Assembly (NCBI RefSeq): GCF_030816155.1
Contig: NZ_JAUSXR010000001.1
Span: 1,178,001-1,242,000, forward strand
Direction: 5' to 3'
DNA: 64,000 nucleotides
DNA from: Arthrobacter woluwensis
Lineage (GTDB): Bacteria > Actinomycetota > Actinomycetes > Actinomycetales > Micrococcaceae
Program-made: the position numbers and the translations under genes
In this document: positions 50,732 through 58,869 of the stretch, in pieces
Position numbering within the stretch: position 1 is the first letter of the stretch
Layout: every line of letters begins with the position of its first letter
Notes under the pieces: generated by a model
The model's database searches: none
What the model was told of the DNA's origin: nothing
What the model saw: only the letters and a program-made list of their open reading frames with translations

Positions 50732-51408
50732 TTGTTCGTCGGCGTCCCGAACAGATGCGACCGTGCGATGCCGTTCGGCGTCGTCGGACCGCTCAGATGC
50801 TCGATGGTCCGCACCTGGACGAGCGAGAAGCCTGCGGCTTCCAGCTCGCCGGTCAGCAGTGGAGGGTCCGCCAGGGAGAAAGGCACGCGTTCCAGGAACG
50901 ACGCCGCCTCCTCCTGCCCCAGCTCGTGGAGCGACTCGACGATCGACCGCGGCACCGGATTGTGCTCCAGGCTGTCCCAGACCGTAAATGCGAACAGCCC
51001 GTCGGGTTCGAGGACCCTCGCCGCCTCCCGGAAGGCCCGGTGCCGGTCGGGGAAGAACATGACGCCGAAAGCGCAGGCCAGCGCGTCGAACGACCGGTCT
51101 TCGAAGGGGAGGTTGAGGGCATCGGCCTGGCGCCATTCGAGCGTCGCGGAGGCCGGCTGGACGGACCCGGCGCGGGCGAGCATCGCCGGGTTGAGGTCGG
51201 TGGCGGTCAGCTGGGCCTGGGGGAGAGCGGACGCCAGTTCACGCGTGACGACGCCGGTTCCGGCCGCGGTCTCCAGCACGCGGGCAGGCGCCGCGGTGGC
51301 GACTGCTGCGGCCAGGTCGCAGGCGAAGTCCTGGAACATCAGCGGCACCAGGATCTCGTCGTAGACGGTGGGGATCGAACCCACGAATTCCTTGTCCTTG
51401 GCATTCAT
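50578..51408 (-). CDS. Class I SAM-dependent methyltransferase (UbiE-like)
   Basis: The protein has 276 residues. The SAM motif is VLETAAGTGVVTRELASALP, followed by LTATDLNPAMLARA, LPFEDRSFDALACAFGVMFF and the AARVLEPDGLFAFTVWD strand. The family methylates diverse small molecules; the substrate is unknown. It is convergent with the monooxygenase gene, whose 3' end it overlaps, a further hint that the monooxygenase should end earlier. Confidence 0.85.
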   Translation of the reverse strand: MNAKDKEFVGSIPTVYDEILVPLMFQDFACDLAAAVATAAPARVLETAAGTGVVTRELASALPQAQLTATDLNPAMLARAGSVQPASATLEWRQADALNLPFEDRSFDALACAFGVMFFPDRHRAFREAARVLEPDGLFAFTVWDSLEHNPVPRSIVESLHELGQEEAASFLERVPFSLADPPLLTGELEAAGFSLVQVRTIEHLSGPTTPNGIARSHLFGTPTNNYLVLDAPEDGDQLLASVTTLLTERFGDGEFRLPVSALLVTAVSPSMEQES

Positions 51409-51480
51409 GATCCATTGTCCCGCCGCCGGGGCGACGGGACCAGACCTCCGCAGACCCGAAGGGGAAATGCGTCGCGGGCG

Positions 51481-51723
51481 TCAGGCCTGATGCCGCCGGA
51501 TGAGTTCGCGTGCGGTCTCGGCGGCCTCTTCCGCCGATGCCCCGCGTGCGACGGCGATCCCCACCAGGTACGTCGTGAGAGGGCCGGCGGGGCGGGTCAC
51601 GCCGTGAGCGGCGTCGCGGGTCAGGTCGAGCAGGAGCCCGGTGGGGACGTCGAGGTCCCCGAGATTCAGGGCTGCGCTCAGATCGGTGACCCAGGCGTCC
51701 AGTTCGGCGGGGGTGGAGCTCAT
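51481..51723 (-). CDS. DUF6457 domain protein associated with MobA
   Basis: The protein has 80 residues and is helical: LDAWVTDLSAALNLGDLDVP, LLLDLTRDAAHGVTRPAGPL and GASAEEAAETARELI. It is the short actinobacterial domain often found next to, or fused with, molybdenum-cofactor guanylyltransferase. It follows mobA after one base, so it belongs to the moeA-mobA operon. Its role is probably accessory to cofactor nucleotide attachment (inferred from context). Confidence 0.75.
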   Translation of the reverse strand: MSSTPAELDAWVTDLSAALNLGDLDVPTGLLLDLTRDAAHGVTRPAGPLTTYLVGIAVARGASAEEAAETARELIRRHQA

Positions 51724-51724
51724 G

Positions 51725-52345
51725 TCAGGATTCCTCTCGAAGGGTGTTGCACTGCTGTTCGCGATACTGCTCCACCGCGGCCCAGGTGTCCAGATCCAGG
51801 GACGCGTCCGCGGTGTCCGGGACGATGTGGAGGGTCAGGGGCGCCAGGAGCTGCCGCAGGGCTGCGCCGTCCACGTGCCCGAGCGCGGCGACCGCGCGGT
51901 GAAGAGCCTCGAGGCGGTACCGTCCGGCCAGCCACTGGGCACGTCCGTCCACGTCCGCGAGGACGACCGCCTCCGCGCCGTCCGGGATGGGGACGTCCTC
52001 CAGTGCCGCGATGATCCGTTCCGCCCTCGGCAGGTCACAGGCCAGCACCCAGGTCTCGGCGCCGGCTGCGCGTGCAGGGGAGTCGTCCGGGAGGGCGGCC
52101 ACGGCCTTCAGCGCGGCGGCGAGTGCTGCCACTGGACCACCGAAGGGCGGTTCCTCGCGCACCACGGTCACGCCGGGGCGCGCGAGCGAGTCCGGACCCA
52201 CGGCGATGACCGGAGCGCAGTCCGCCACCGCGGCATAGACGTGATCGACCAGGCGTCGCCCGGCAACCTCGACCGAGGCCTTGTCGGCGCCGCCCAGTCG
52301 GGAGGCCCGTCCGCCGGCCAGGACGATCGCCGCCCGCGCCGTCAT
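51725..52345 (-). CDS. mobA: Molybdenum cofactor guanylyltransferase
   Basis: The protein has 206 residues from ATG 52345. The nucleotidyltransferase signature is IVLAGGRASRLGGADKASV, with GGPVAALAAAL and WVLACDLPRAERII (Asp for Mg2+). It transfers GMP to molybdopterin, giving the dinucleotide cofactor used by formate dehydrogenase-type enzymes encoded downstream on the other strand. The start overlaps the moeA stop (ATGA), so translation is coupled. Confidence 0.9.
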   Translation of the reverse strand: MTARAAIVLAGGRASRLGGADKASVEVAGRRLVDHVYAAVADCAPVIAVGPDSLARPGVTVVREEPPFGGPVAALAAALKAVAALPDDSPARAAGAETWVLACDLPRAERIIAALEDVPIPDGAEAVVLADVDGRAQWLAGRYRLEALHRAVAALGHVDGAALRQLLAPLTLHIVPDTADASLDLDTWAAVEQYREQQCNTLREES

Positions 52346-53556
52346 GCCCACTCCGGCCCGAACGGCAGGACCGACACAGGGTCGCCCTCGTGGACCTCTT
52401 CCACGCCCTCGGGGATGACCACGAACGCGTTCACGGCGGCGGGGGAGATCTTCGGGTCGTCGGGTCCGCCGTGCCGCAGCGAGGGCCGGACCCGCTCACC
52501 CTCGAGGACGGCGGGGAGGATCTGGGTCCTGTGCCGGGGGCTGTGCCAGCTCGTGGCGGCCGCCCGGACCACGCGGGGCCTGTCGAGTTCCTGCTGCCCG
52601 GCCAGCGCGCGAAGGGCCGGCCGCACGAACAGTTCGAAGGAGACGGCGACGCCCACCGGGGTGCCGGGCAGGCAGAAGACGAGGGTGCCGTCGTCGAGCG
52701 TTCCGAAGCCCTGCGGTTTGCCGGGCTGCATCGCCACCGGGCCGAAGGTGATGGAGCCGTGGCCGTTCAGGAGGGCCTTGACGACGTCGAACGCGCCGAC
52801 GCTCGCCCCGCCGGACAGGATGATCACGTCACTGTCCACGGAGTCGAGCGCTTCGCGGAGGGCGTCCTCGTCGTCGTGCACGGTGAGGACGGAGGCCAGG
52901 TCCGCGCCGGCGTCCTGGACAGCCGCAGAGAGGTGGACGGAGTTGGATTCGGGGATCTGACCCCGGCGCGGAGTGCCGCCGGGGGCGATGAGTTCCGAGC
53001 CCGTGGCGATGATCGAGACCCGCGGCCGCGGATGCGCCAGCACGGTCGCGGCACCTGCCGAGGCGAGGGCCGCGAGCTGCCACGGCCCCAGGACCGTGCC
53101 GGCCTGCACCGCGACGCTGCCGGCCTCGGACTCCTCTCCGGCCCTCCGGATGTGGGCGCCGGGGGCCGGCTGCTGGAGCACTGTGATCCACGCGGGCGGC
53201 GTGGGTCCCGCCTCGGTGCCGAGATCGGTGCGTTCCAGGGGCACGACGGCATCCGCGGCACTCGGCACGGGAGCGCCGGTCATGATGCGCGCGGCTTCCC
53301 CTGGGCCGAGGGGCGGATCCAGCTCGGCCCCGGCCGGGAGGTCCGCGACCACGCGGAGCCGTGATCCTTCGGTGGCATCGAACAGCCGTACGGCATAACC
53401 GTCCATCGCGGAGTTGTCGAACAGGGGGATCGGCCAGCGATTGAGCACGTCCTCGGCGAGCACCAGACCCCGTGCCGCGGCCAGCGGCACACGCACCGGA
53501 GGCAGCGCCTGCGCACTGGCGAAAACCCTGCTGCGCTGCTGTTCCACGGTGATCAC
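52342..53556 (-). CDS. moeA: Molybdopterin molybdenumtransferase
   Basis: The protein has 404 residues from GTG 53556, the usual MoeA length; the frame is open further upstream to 53724 but would then overlap the fdhD promoter. The domain pattern includes [38 protein letters not shown], a molybdenum-binding MoCF segment ([15 protein letters not shown]) and [10 protein letters not shown]. It inserts molybdate into adenylated molybdopterin. It forms an operon with mobA and DUF6457, is divergent from fdhD, and serves the formate-dehydrogenase-like genes nearby. Confidence 0.92.
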   Translation of the reverse strand: MITVEQQRSRVFASAQALPPVRVPLAAARGLVLAEDVLNRWPIPLFDNSAMDGYAVRLFDATEGSRLRVVADLPAGAELDPPLGPGEAARIMTGAPVPSAADAVVPLERTDLGTEAGPTPPAWITVLQQPAPGAHIRRAGEESEAGSVAVQAGTVLGPWQLAALASAGAATVLAHPRPRVSIIATGSELIAPGGTPRRGQIPESNSVHLSAAVQDAGADLASVLTVHDDEDALREALDSVDSDVIILSGGASVGAFDVVKALLNGHGSITFGPVAMQPGKPQGFGTLDDGTLVFCLPGTPVGVAVSFELFVRPALRALAGQQELDRPRVVRAAATSWHSPRHRTQILPAVLEGERVRPSLRHGGPDDPKISPAAVNAFVVIPEGVEEVHEGDPVSVLPFGPEWA

Positions 53557-53725
53557 AGGCGGGCCGCCGAGGGCGCGGAGCAGGTCCGCGAAGCGTGGGT
53601 GCGAAGGCGCCGGGCAGGCCGGGATCCGGAGGGGTGGGGGCGTGGCATGCGACCATGCTAGCGCGCGCCGGAAGGTGCTCCGCCGCCCCGGCGAGGGAGT
53701 GGCCAGGGAGTGTAGCCTTGGCACC

Positions 53726-54595
53726 GTGGGTCAGATCACGAGACGCCGTCCGCTATTGAAAATCGTCCTGGGCGAGGAGCCCCGCCGCAGGATCGACACC
53801 CTCGCGGTGGAGGAACCGCTGGAGATCAGGGTCGCCTCGTCGCCCCTGGCGGTCACCATGCGCACTCCCGGCCACGACGTCGAACTCGCCACCGGCTTCC
53901 TCGTCTCCGAGGGCATCATCGCCGACGGCGGGGACATCCGCACCGCCATCCACTGCGGTGGTCCCGGGACCGGCGGCGAGGAGAACACGTACAACGTCCT
54001 GGACATCGCGCTGGCACCTCATGTGGCCCCGCCCCGCCCGGACGCGGCACGGAACTTCTACACCACCAGCTCCTGCGGCGTCTGCGGCAAGGCCAGCATC
54101 GAGGCGGTGGAGACCGTCTCCCGGCACGACGTCTCAGTGGACCCGGTCACGGTGGACGCCGCGCTGCTGGCCACCTTCCCGGACCGGCTCCGCGAACGCC
54201 AGGCGGCGTTCGAGAAGACCGGCGGGCTCCACGCCGCCGCCCTGTTCGACGCCGCCACGGGCGAGCTGCTCGTGGTGCGGGAGGACGTGGGCCGCCACAA
54301 CGCCGTGGACAAGGTCGTGGGCTGGGCCGCCCAGAACGGCCGCCTGCCGCTGACGGGCACGGTCCTCCAGGTCTCCGGGCGCGCCAGCTTCGAACTGGTC
54401 CAGAAAGCGGTCATGGCCGGCATTCCGGTGCTGGCCGCCGTGTCCGCGCCATCGTCACTGGCCGCCGAACTCGCAGACGACCAAGGACTCACGCTGGTGG
54501 GCTTCCTGCGGGGGAACTCGATGAACGTGTACGCCGCAGCTCAGCGCATCCGCACCGAGTCGGTGGAACCTGCCGCTGTGCACGCCGGATCCTGA
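53726..54595 (+). CDS. fdhD: Formate dehydrogenase accessory sulfurtransferase FdhD
   Basis: The protein has 289 residues from GTG 53726. The conserved sulfur-relay loop [16 protein letters not shown] contains the paired cysteines. [34 protein letters not shown] and [20 protein letters not shown] are family hallmarks. FdhD passes sulfur from a cysteine desulfurase to the molybdenum cofactor of formate dehydrogenases and is needed for their activity. It precedes the OxlT-type transporter and two FdhF/YdeP oxidoreductases on the same strand and is divergent from moeA. Confidence 0.95.
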   Translation: MGQITRRRPLLKIVLGEEPRRRIDTLAVEEPLEIRVASSPLAVTMRTPGHDVELATGFLVSEGIIADGGDIRTAIHCGGPGTGGEENTYNVLDIALAPHVAPPRPDAARNFYTTSSCGVCGKASIEAVETVSRHDVSVDPVTVDAALLATFPDRLRERQAAFEKTGGLHAAALFDAATGELLVVREDVGRHNAVDKVVGWAAQNGRLPLTGTVLQVSGRASFELVQKAVMAGIPVLAAVSAPSSLAAELADDQGLTLVGFLRGNSMNVYAAAQRIRTESVEPAAVHAGS

Positions 54596-54617
54596 ACGGT
54601 CCCGCCGAACACTGGCA

Positions 54618-54646
54618 TTGACAATCGCTGACATCTGAATTGTTAT
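54618..54646 (+). promoter_or_regulatory. Sigma-70-type promoter upstream of the OxlT-like gene
   Basis: TTGACA (54618-54623), 17 bases, then TGTTAT (54641-54646), about 70 bases before the transporter ATG. The -35 is a perfect consensus. ACAAT and ATTGT flank the spacer as a small inverted repeat, which might bind a regulator. Confidence 0.6.
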
Positions 54647-54716
54647 TTTCGTCAGAGAAACTGACCGCTGATGGAACGTATCCCCGGGCCGGACGTTCCG
54701 GGTGGCAGGAGTTCAG

Positions 54717-56222
54717 ATGAGCGTGCTCGACCGTGAAGCCACGATCGCACCCCCCACTTTCAACCGCTGGCTGATGCCGGCCGCCGCCCTGGCGATCCAC
54801 CTGTGCATCGGCCAGGTCTATGCGCTGAGCGTCTTCAAGACCCCGTTCATGCAGCGCTTCGGCGCGGGAGACCTCGCGGTCGGGTGGGTGTTCTCCCTCG
54901 CGATCGTGGTGCTGGGCCTCTCGGCCGCGGTGGGCGGCACGTGGGTGGAGAAGGCGGGCCCGCGCAAGGCGATGGTGGTGGCGGGGACGTTCTGGGTCTG
55001 CGGATTCTGTGTGGCCAGCCTCGGCATCGCGACCGGCCAGCTCTGGCTCCTGTACCTCGGGTACGGCGTCATCGGCGGCATCGGACTGGGGCTCGGGTAC
55101 ATCTCGCCCGTGTCCACCCTCATGAAGTGGTTCCCGGACCGCCCCGGCCTGGCGACCGGCCTGGCCATCATGGGCTTCGGCGGCGGAGCGCTGATCGCCA
55201 GCCCGGTCTCGGCCGCACTGCTCAGTGCCTACGGCGGCGGGTCGGCCCCTGCGAACCTCGTCCAGGGTCTCGCTCCGACGTTCCTGACGCTGGCCGCGGT
55301 CTACGCCGTGGTCATCGCGATGGGCGCCTTCGTCATCCGGTTGCCGCACCCCGGCTGGAAGCCCGGTGGCGGCGCCGGTGGTCCGGGCCGCACCGTGGCC
55401 GCGGCGCCCGCGGGTGTCTCCGCCGCGAACGCCGTGAAGACCCCGCAGTTCTGGCTCCTGTGGACCGTGCTGTTCTGCAATGTGACCGCCGGGATCGGCA
55501 TCCTGGAGAACGCCTCGCCCATGATCCGGGACTACTTCTCCCAGATCGACGTCGCCTCGGCCGCCGGCTTCGTGGGCCTGCTGTCCCTGGCGAACATGGC
55601 GGGCCGGTTCGTCTGGTCCAGCGTCTCGGATTACCTCGGGCGCAAGCGGATGTACATGGCGTACCTCGGGATCGGCCTCCTCATGTACGCGGTGATCGCG
55701 GCCTTCGGCGGTGGCAGCCTCGTCGTCTTCGTCCTGGCGACCCTGGTCATCCTGTCCTTCTACGGCGGTGGCTTCGCGACCGCGCCGGCCTATCTGCGGG
55801 ACCTGTTCGGCGTCTATCAGGTGGGCGCCATCCACGGCCGCCTGCTGACGGCATGGTCCGCGGCGGGCGTCGCCGGTCCGGTGATCGTCAACGCGGTCGT
55901 GGAGCACCGCACGGCGGAAGGCGCCCGGGGCCCGGAGGTCTACACGACGTCATTGCTCATCATGGTCGGCGTCCTGGCCATCGGTTTCGTCGCGAACCTC
56001 CTCATCAAGCCGGTCGCCGCCCGATACGCGGTGAAGGCCTCGGCGGCGTCCGCGAACGAACCTGCGGCGCACGGCGCGACGACGGCGGCGGGCGCCCTGA
56101 CCGACGCGCCGTCCACCGTCGTGCACACGGTCGTCGCCACGGTGCTGAGCGCCGTCGTGATCCTCGCGCTCGGTTACGGTCTGACGCAGGTGACCCTTAA
56201 AGCGCTCGCGCTGTTCTCCTGA
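54717..56222 (+). CDS. MFS transporter, OxlT (oxalate/formate antiporter) family
   Basis: The protein has 501 residues with about 12 membrane helices. IHLCIGQVYALSVFKTPFMQ at the first helix and GYGVIGGIGLGLGYISPVST are typical of the OxlT/YhjX family, as is the loop GRFVWSSVSDYLGRKR. OxlT exchanges oxalate and formate in Oxalobacter; many relatives have unknown substrates. Position between fdhD and two formate-dehydrogenase-like genes makes a carboxylate such as formate or oxalate plausible. The C-terminal ~60 residues add an extra helix. The start is ATG 54717 with CAGGAG upstream. Confidence 0.85.
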   Translation: MSVLDREATIAPPTFNRWLMPAAALAIHLCIGQVYALSVFKTPFMQRFGAGDLAVGWVFSLAIVVLGLSAAVGGTWVEKAGPRKAMVVAGTFWVCGFCVASLGIATGQLWLLYLGYGVIGGIGLGLGYISPVSTLMKWFPDRPGLATGLAIMGFGGGALIASPVSAALLSAYGGGSAPANLVQGLAPTFLTLAAVYAVVIAMGAFVIRLPHPGWKPGGGAGGPGRTVAAAPAGVSAANAVKTPQFWLLWTVLFCNVTAGIGILENASPMIRDYFSQIDVASAAGFVGLLSLANMAGRFVWSSVSDYLGRKRMYMAYLGIGLLMYAVIAAFGGGSLVVFVLATLVILSFYGGGFATAPAYLRDLFGVYQVGAIHGRLLTAWSAAGVAGPVIVNAVVEHRTAEGARGPEVYTTSLLIMVGVLAIGFVANLLIKPVAARYAVKASAASANEPAAHGATTAAGALTDAPSTVVHTVVATVLSAVVILALGYGLTQVTLKALALFS

Positions 56223-56303
56223 GCGGCTCCCCGCGACGGCCGTCATCGCGAACATGACGCGTCCCTCATGGAACCGGTCCGCCCGGAGGGGTAGCCTCGG
56301 AGC

Positions 56304-58733
56304 ATGCCGGACAGATTCAACGATGTGAAGTCCCTGGCGAGTGCCCTTCTCCCGGGCGCCGCCGCACGACATGAGGCGAAGGACATCGACGAAGCGTCGC
56401 TCGTCGTCGAGCCGCGAGAGCAGTCCGCCGTCGGCGTTCCCGCCATCACGCACGCCATGGAGCACAGCCTCCAGCAGATGGGTCCCGTGCGCACGGTGCA
56501 GACACTCCTGGGGATCAACCAGCCCGAGGGCTTCGACTGCATGAGCTGTGCGTGGGCGGACCCGGCGCCGGGGGAGCGCAGCCACTTCGAGTTCTGCGAG
56601 AACGGCGCCAAGGCCGTTGCTGCCGAAGCCACGCGCAAGCGGGTGCGCCCGGAGATCTTCCAGCAGCACACCGTCGCAGAACTGGCCCGGCACGACGACC
56701 ACTGGCTCAGCGGCCAGGGACGGCTGACGCAGCCGCTCTTCAAAGACCTCGACTCCGAGCACTATGCGCCGATCGGCTGGGATGAGGCCTTCTCAATCAT
56801 CGCCGAGCAGCTCGCGGCACTGGACAGCCCGGATCAGGCGACCTTCTACACGTCCGGCCGCACGAGCAATGAGGCCGCCTTCCTCTATCAGCTCTTCGTC
56901 CGCGGCTTCGGCACCAACAATCTTCCGGACTGCTCCAACATGTGCCACGAATCGTCCGGCACGGCGCTCACCGAGACGATCGGCATCGGCAAGGGCTCCG
57001 TGGCGCTGGAAGACCTGGAGCAGGCCTCCTTGGTGTTCGTGGTGGGCCAGAACCCCGGGACCAACCACCCCCGTATGCTCACCGCCCTCGAAAAGGTGAA
57101 GCGGTCCGGCGGCACCATCGTGGCCGTCAACCCGCTGCCGGAAGCGGGCCTCATCCGGTACCGCAATCCTCAGAAGGTGCGGGGCGTGCTCGGCTCGGGC
57201 ACGGCGCTCGCGGATCATCACCTCCAGATCCGGCTCGGCGGGGACCAGGCCCTGTTCCGCGGCTTCGGCAAGGTCCTCCTCGAGGCGGAACGCGCCGGGG
57301 AACGCTCTCCGGGCCTGAGCACCGTCTTCGACCACGATTTCATCGCCTCCCACACCACGGGATTCGAGGACTGGCTCGCCCTCGTCGAAGGCACGCCGTG
57401 GGCCGACATCGAGGAGGCCACCGGAATCCCCGAGGAACGGATCCGGGAGATCGGCAGGCTCCTGCTGTCCTCGGACCGCACCGTCGTCTCCTGGGCCATG
57501 GGCCTCACCCAGCACCGTCACTCGGTGCAGACCATCCAGGAGGTGGTCAACGTCATCCTGGCCCAAGGGAACATCGGGCGGCCGGGCGCCGGCCTGCTCC
57601 CGGTCCGCGGCCATTCCAACGTCCAGGGTGACCGCACCATGGGCATCTTCGAACGCATGCCGGAGTGGTTCCACGACTCCCTGGACGAACGTTTCGCGTT
57701 CCAGAGTCCCCGCCGTCACGGCCACGACGTGGTCGACTCCATCCGTGGCATGCGGGACGGCGGCATCCGGGTCTTCATCGGCATGGGCGGCAATTTCGTC
57801 AAGGCGGCGCCGGACAGTGCCGTCACCGAAGCCGCGCTCGCGTCCTGTGACCTCACGGTGCAGGTGTCGACCAAGCTCAACCACTCCCACTTCCTGACGG
57901 GCAAGCGGGCCCTGATCCTGCCGACGCTCGGCCGGACCGACCGCGATCTGCAGGCGAGCGGCCCGCAGAGGGTGACCGTGGAGGACTCCATGAGCATGGT
58001 GCATGCCTCGCAGGGCCGCCTCGAGCCGCCGTCGCCGGAGCTGCTGTCCGAGGTGGCGATCATCGCCCGGCTCGCGCTCGCGGTGCTGTGCGACGCCGAC
58101 GGGCGGCCGAAGCGCGGAACGCCGCAGATCGACTGGCGTGCCGCGGCGGACGACTACCGGCTCATCCGCGAGCACATCCAGGCCGTCATCCCCGGATTCG
58201 AGGGCTTCGAGGAGCGCATCGACGTCCCCGGTGGTTTCAAGCTGCCGCACGGGCCGCAGGATTCGCGGACGTTCACCACCACGGATGCCAAGGCCCACTT
58301 CACGGCCTCGGAGCTCGACTGGATCCCGGTCCCGGAGGGCTGCCTGATCCTGCAGACCCTTCGCTCGCATGACCAGTACAACACCACGGTCTACAGCCAG
58401 GACGACCGCTACCGGGGCATCCATGGTGGACGCCGCGTGGTGTTCCTCAATGAGTCCGACTGCCGCGAGCTCGGGGTGGCGGACGGTCAGTTCGTGGATC
58501 TGGTGTCGGTGTGGGACGACGGTGTGGAGCGCCGGGCGCCCCGCTTCCGCGTGGTCGAATACGACACGGTCGAAGGTTCCGCCGCGGCGTACTACCCGGA
58601 GACCAACGTGCTCGTGCCGCTCGACTCCCAGGCCATCGGTTCCGGGACGCCGGCGTCGAAGTCGGTGGTGATCAGGCTGGAGCTCAGCCCGGTGCAGAAA
58701 CCGCTGGAACCGCTGGTGGAGGGCGGTTTCTGA
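56304..58733 (+). CDS. FdhF/YdeP-family molybdopterin oxidoreductase (copy 1)
   Basis: The protein has 809 residues. An N-terminal Cys motif (GFDCMSCAW then FEFCENGAK) is followed by the molybdopterin domain: FYTSGRTSNEAAFLYQLF and TNNLPDCSNMCHESSG, where the Cys before His corresponds to the Sec/Cys Mo ligand of formate dehydrogenases. The region VVGQNPGTNHPRMLTALEKV binds cofactor. Near the C-terminus RSHDQYNTTVYSQDDRYRGI and the ADGQFVDLVS strand belong to the dinucleotide-binding domain. It is a cytosolic, bis-MGD enzyme of the YdeP branch; the natural substrate is uncertain. FdhD and mobA/moeA nearby support cofactor dependence. The second copy follows 136 bases later. Confidence 0.88.
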   Translation: MPDRFNDVKSLASALLPGAAARHEAKDIDEASLVVEPREQSAVGVPAITHAMEHSLQQMGPVRTVQTLLGINQPEGFDCMSCAWADPAPGERSHFEFCENGAKAVAAEATRKRVRPEIFQQHTVAELARHDDHWLSGQGRLTQPLFKDLDSEHYAPIGWDEAFSIIAEQLAALDSPDQATFYTSGRTSNEAAFLYQLFVRGFGTNNLPDCSNMCHESSGTALTETIGIGKGSVALEDLEQASLVFVVGQNPGTNHPRMLTALEKVKRSGGTIVAVNPLPEAGLIRYRNPQKVRGVLGSGTALADHHLQIRLGGDQALFRGFGKVLLEAERAGERSPGLSTVFDHDFIASHTTGFEDWLALVEGTPWADIEEATGIPEERIREIGRLLLSSDRTVVSWAMGLTQHRHSVQTIQEVVNVILAQGNIGRPGAGLLPVRGHSNVQGDRTMGIFERMPEWFHDSLDERFAFQSPRRHGHDVVDSIRGMRDGGIRVFIGMGGNFVKAAPDSAVTEAALASCDLTVQVSTKLNHSHFLTGKRALILPTLGRTDRDLQASGPQRVTVEDSMSMVHASQGRLEPPSPELLSEVAIIARLALAVLCDADGRPKRGTPQIDWRAAADDYRLIREHIQAVIPGFEGFEERIDVPGGFKLPHGPQDSRTFTTTDAKAHFTASELDWIPVPEGCLILQTLRSHDQYNTTVYSQDDRYRGIHGGRRVVFLNESDCRELGVADGQFVDLVSVWDDGVERRAPRFRVVEYDTVEGSAAAYYPETNVLVPLDSQAIGSGTPASKSVVIRLELSPVQKPLEPLVEGGF

Positions 58734-58869
58734 ACGGCGCGGCCTCACGACACAGGCTCCGTGTCGGCCCTTGCCGGTGAAGGTGGCCCGCCGCCGTGCC
58801 GGACGTTGAAACGGGCTGTGCCAGGTGAGAAGGTGAGGTGACCGGATCACGGGATTGAAGGAGCCTGCA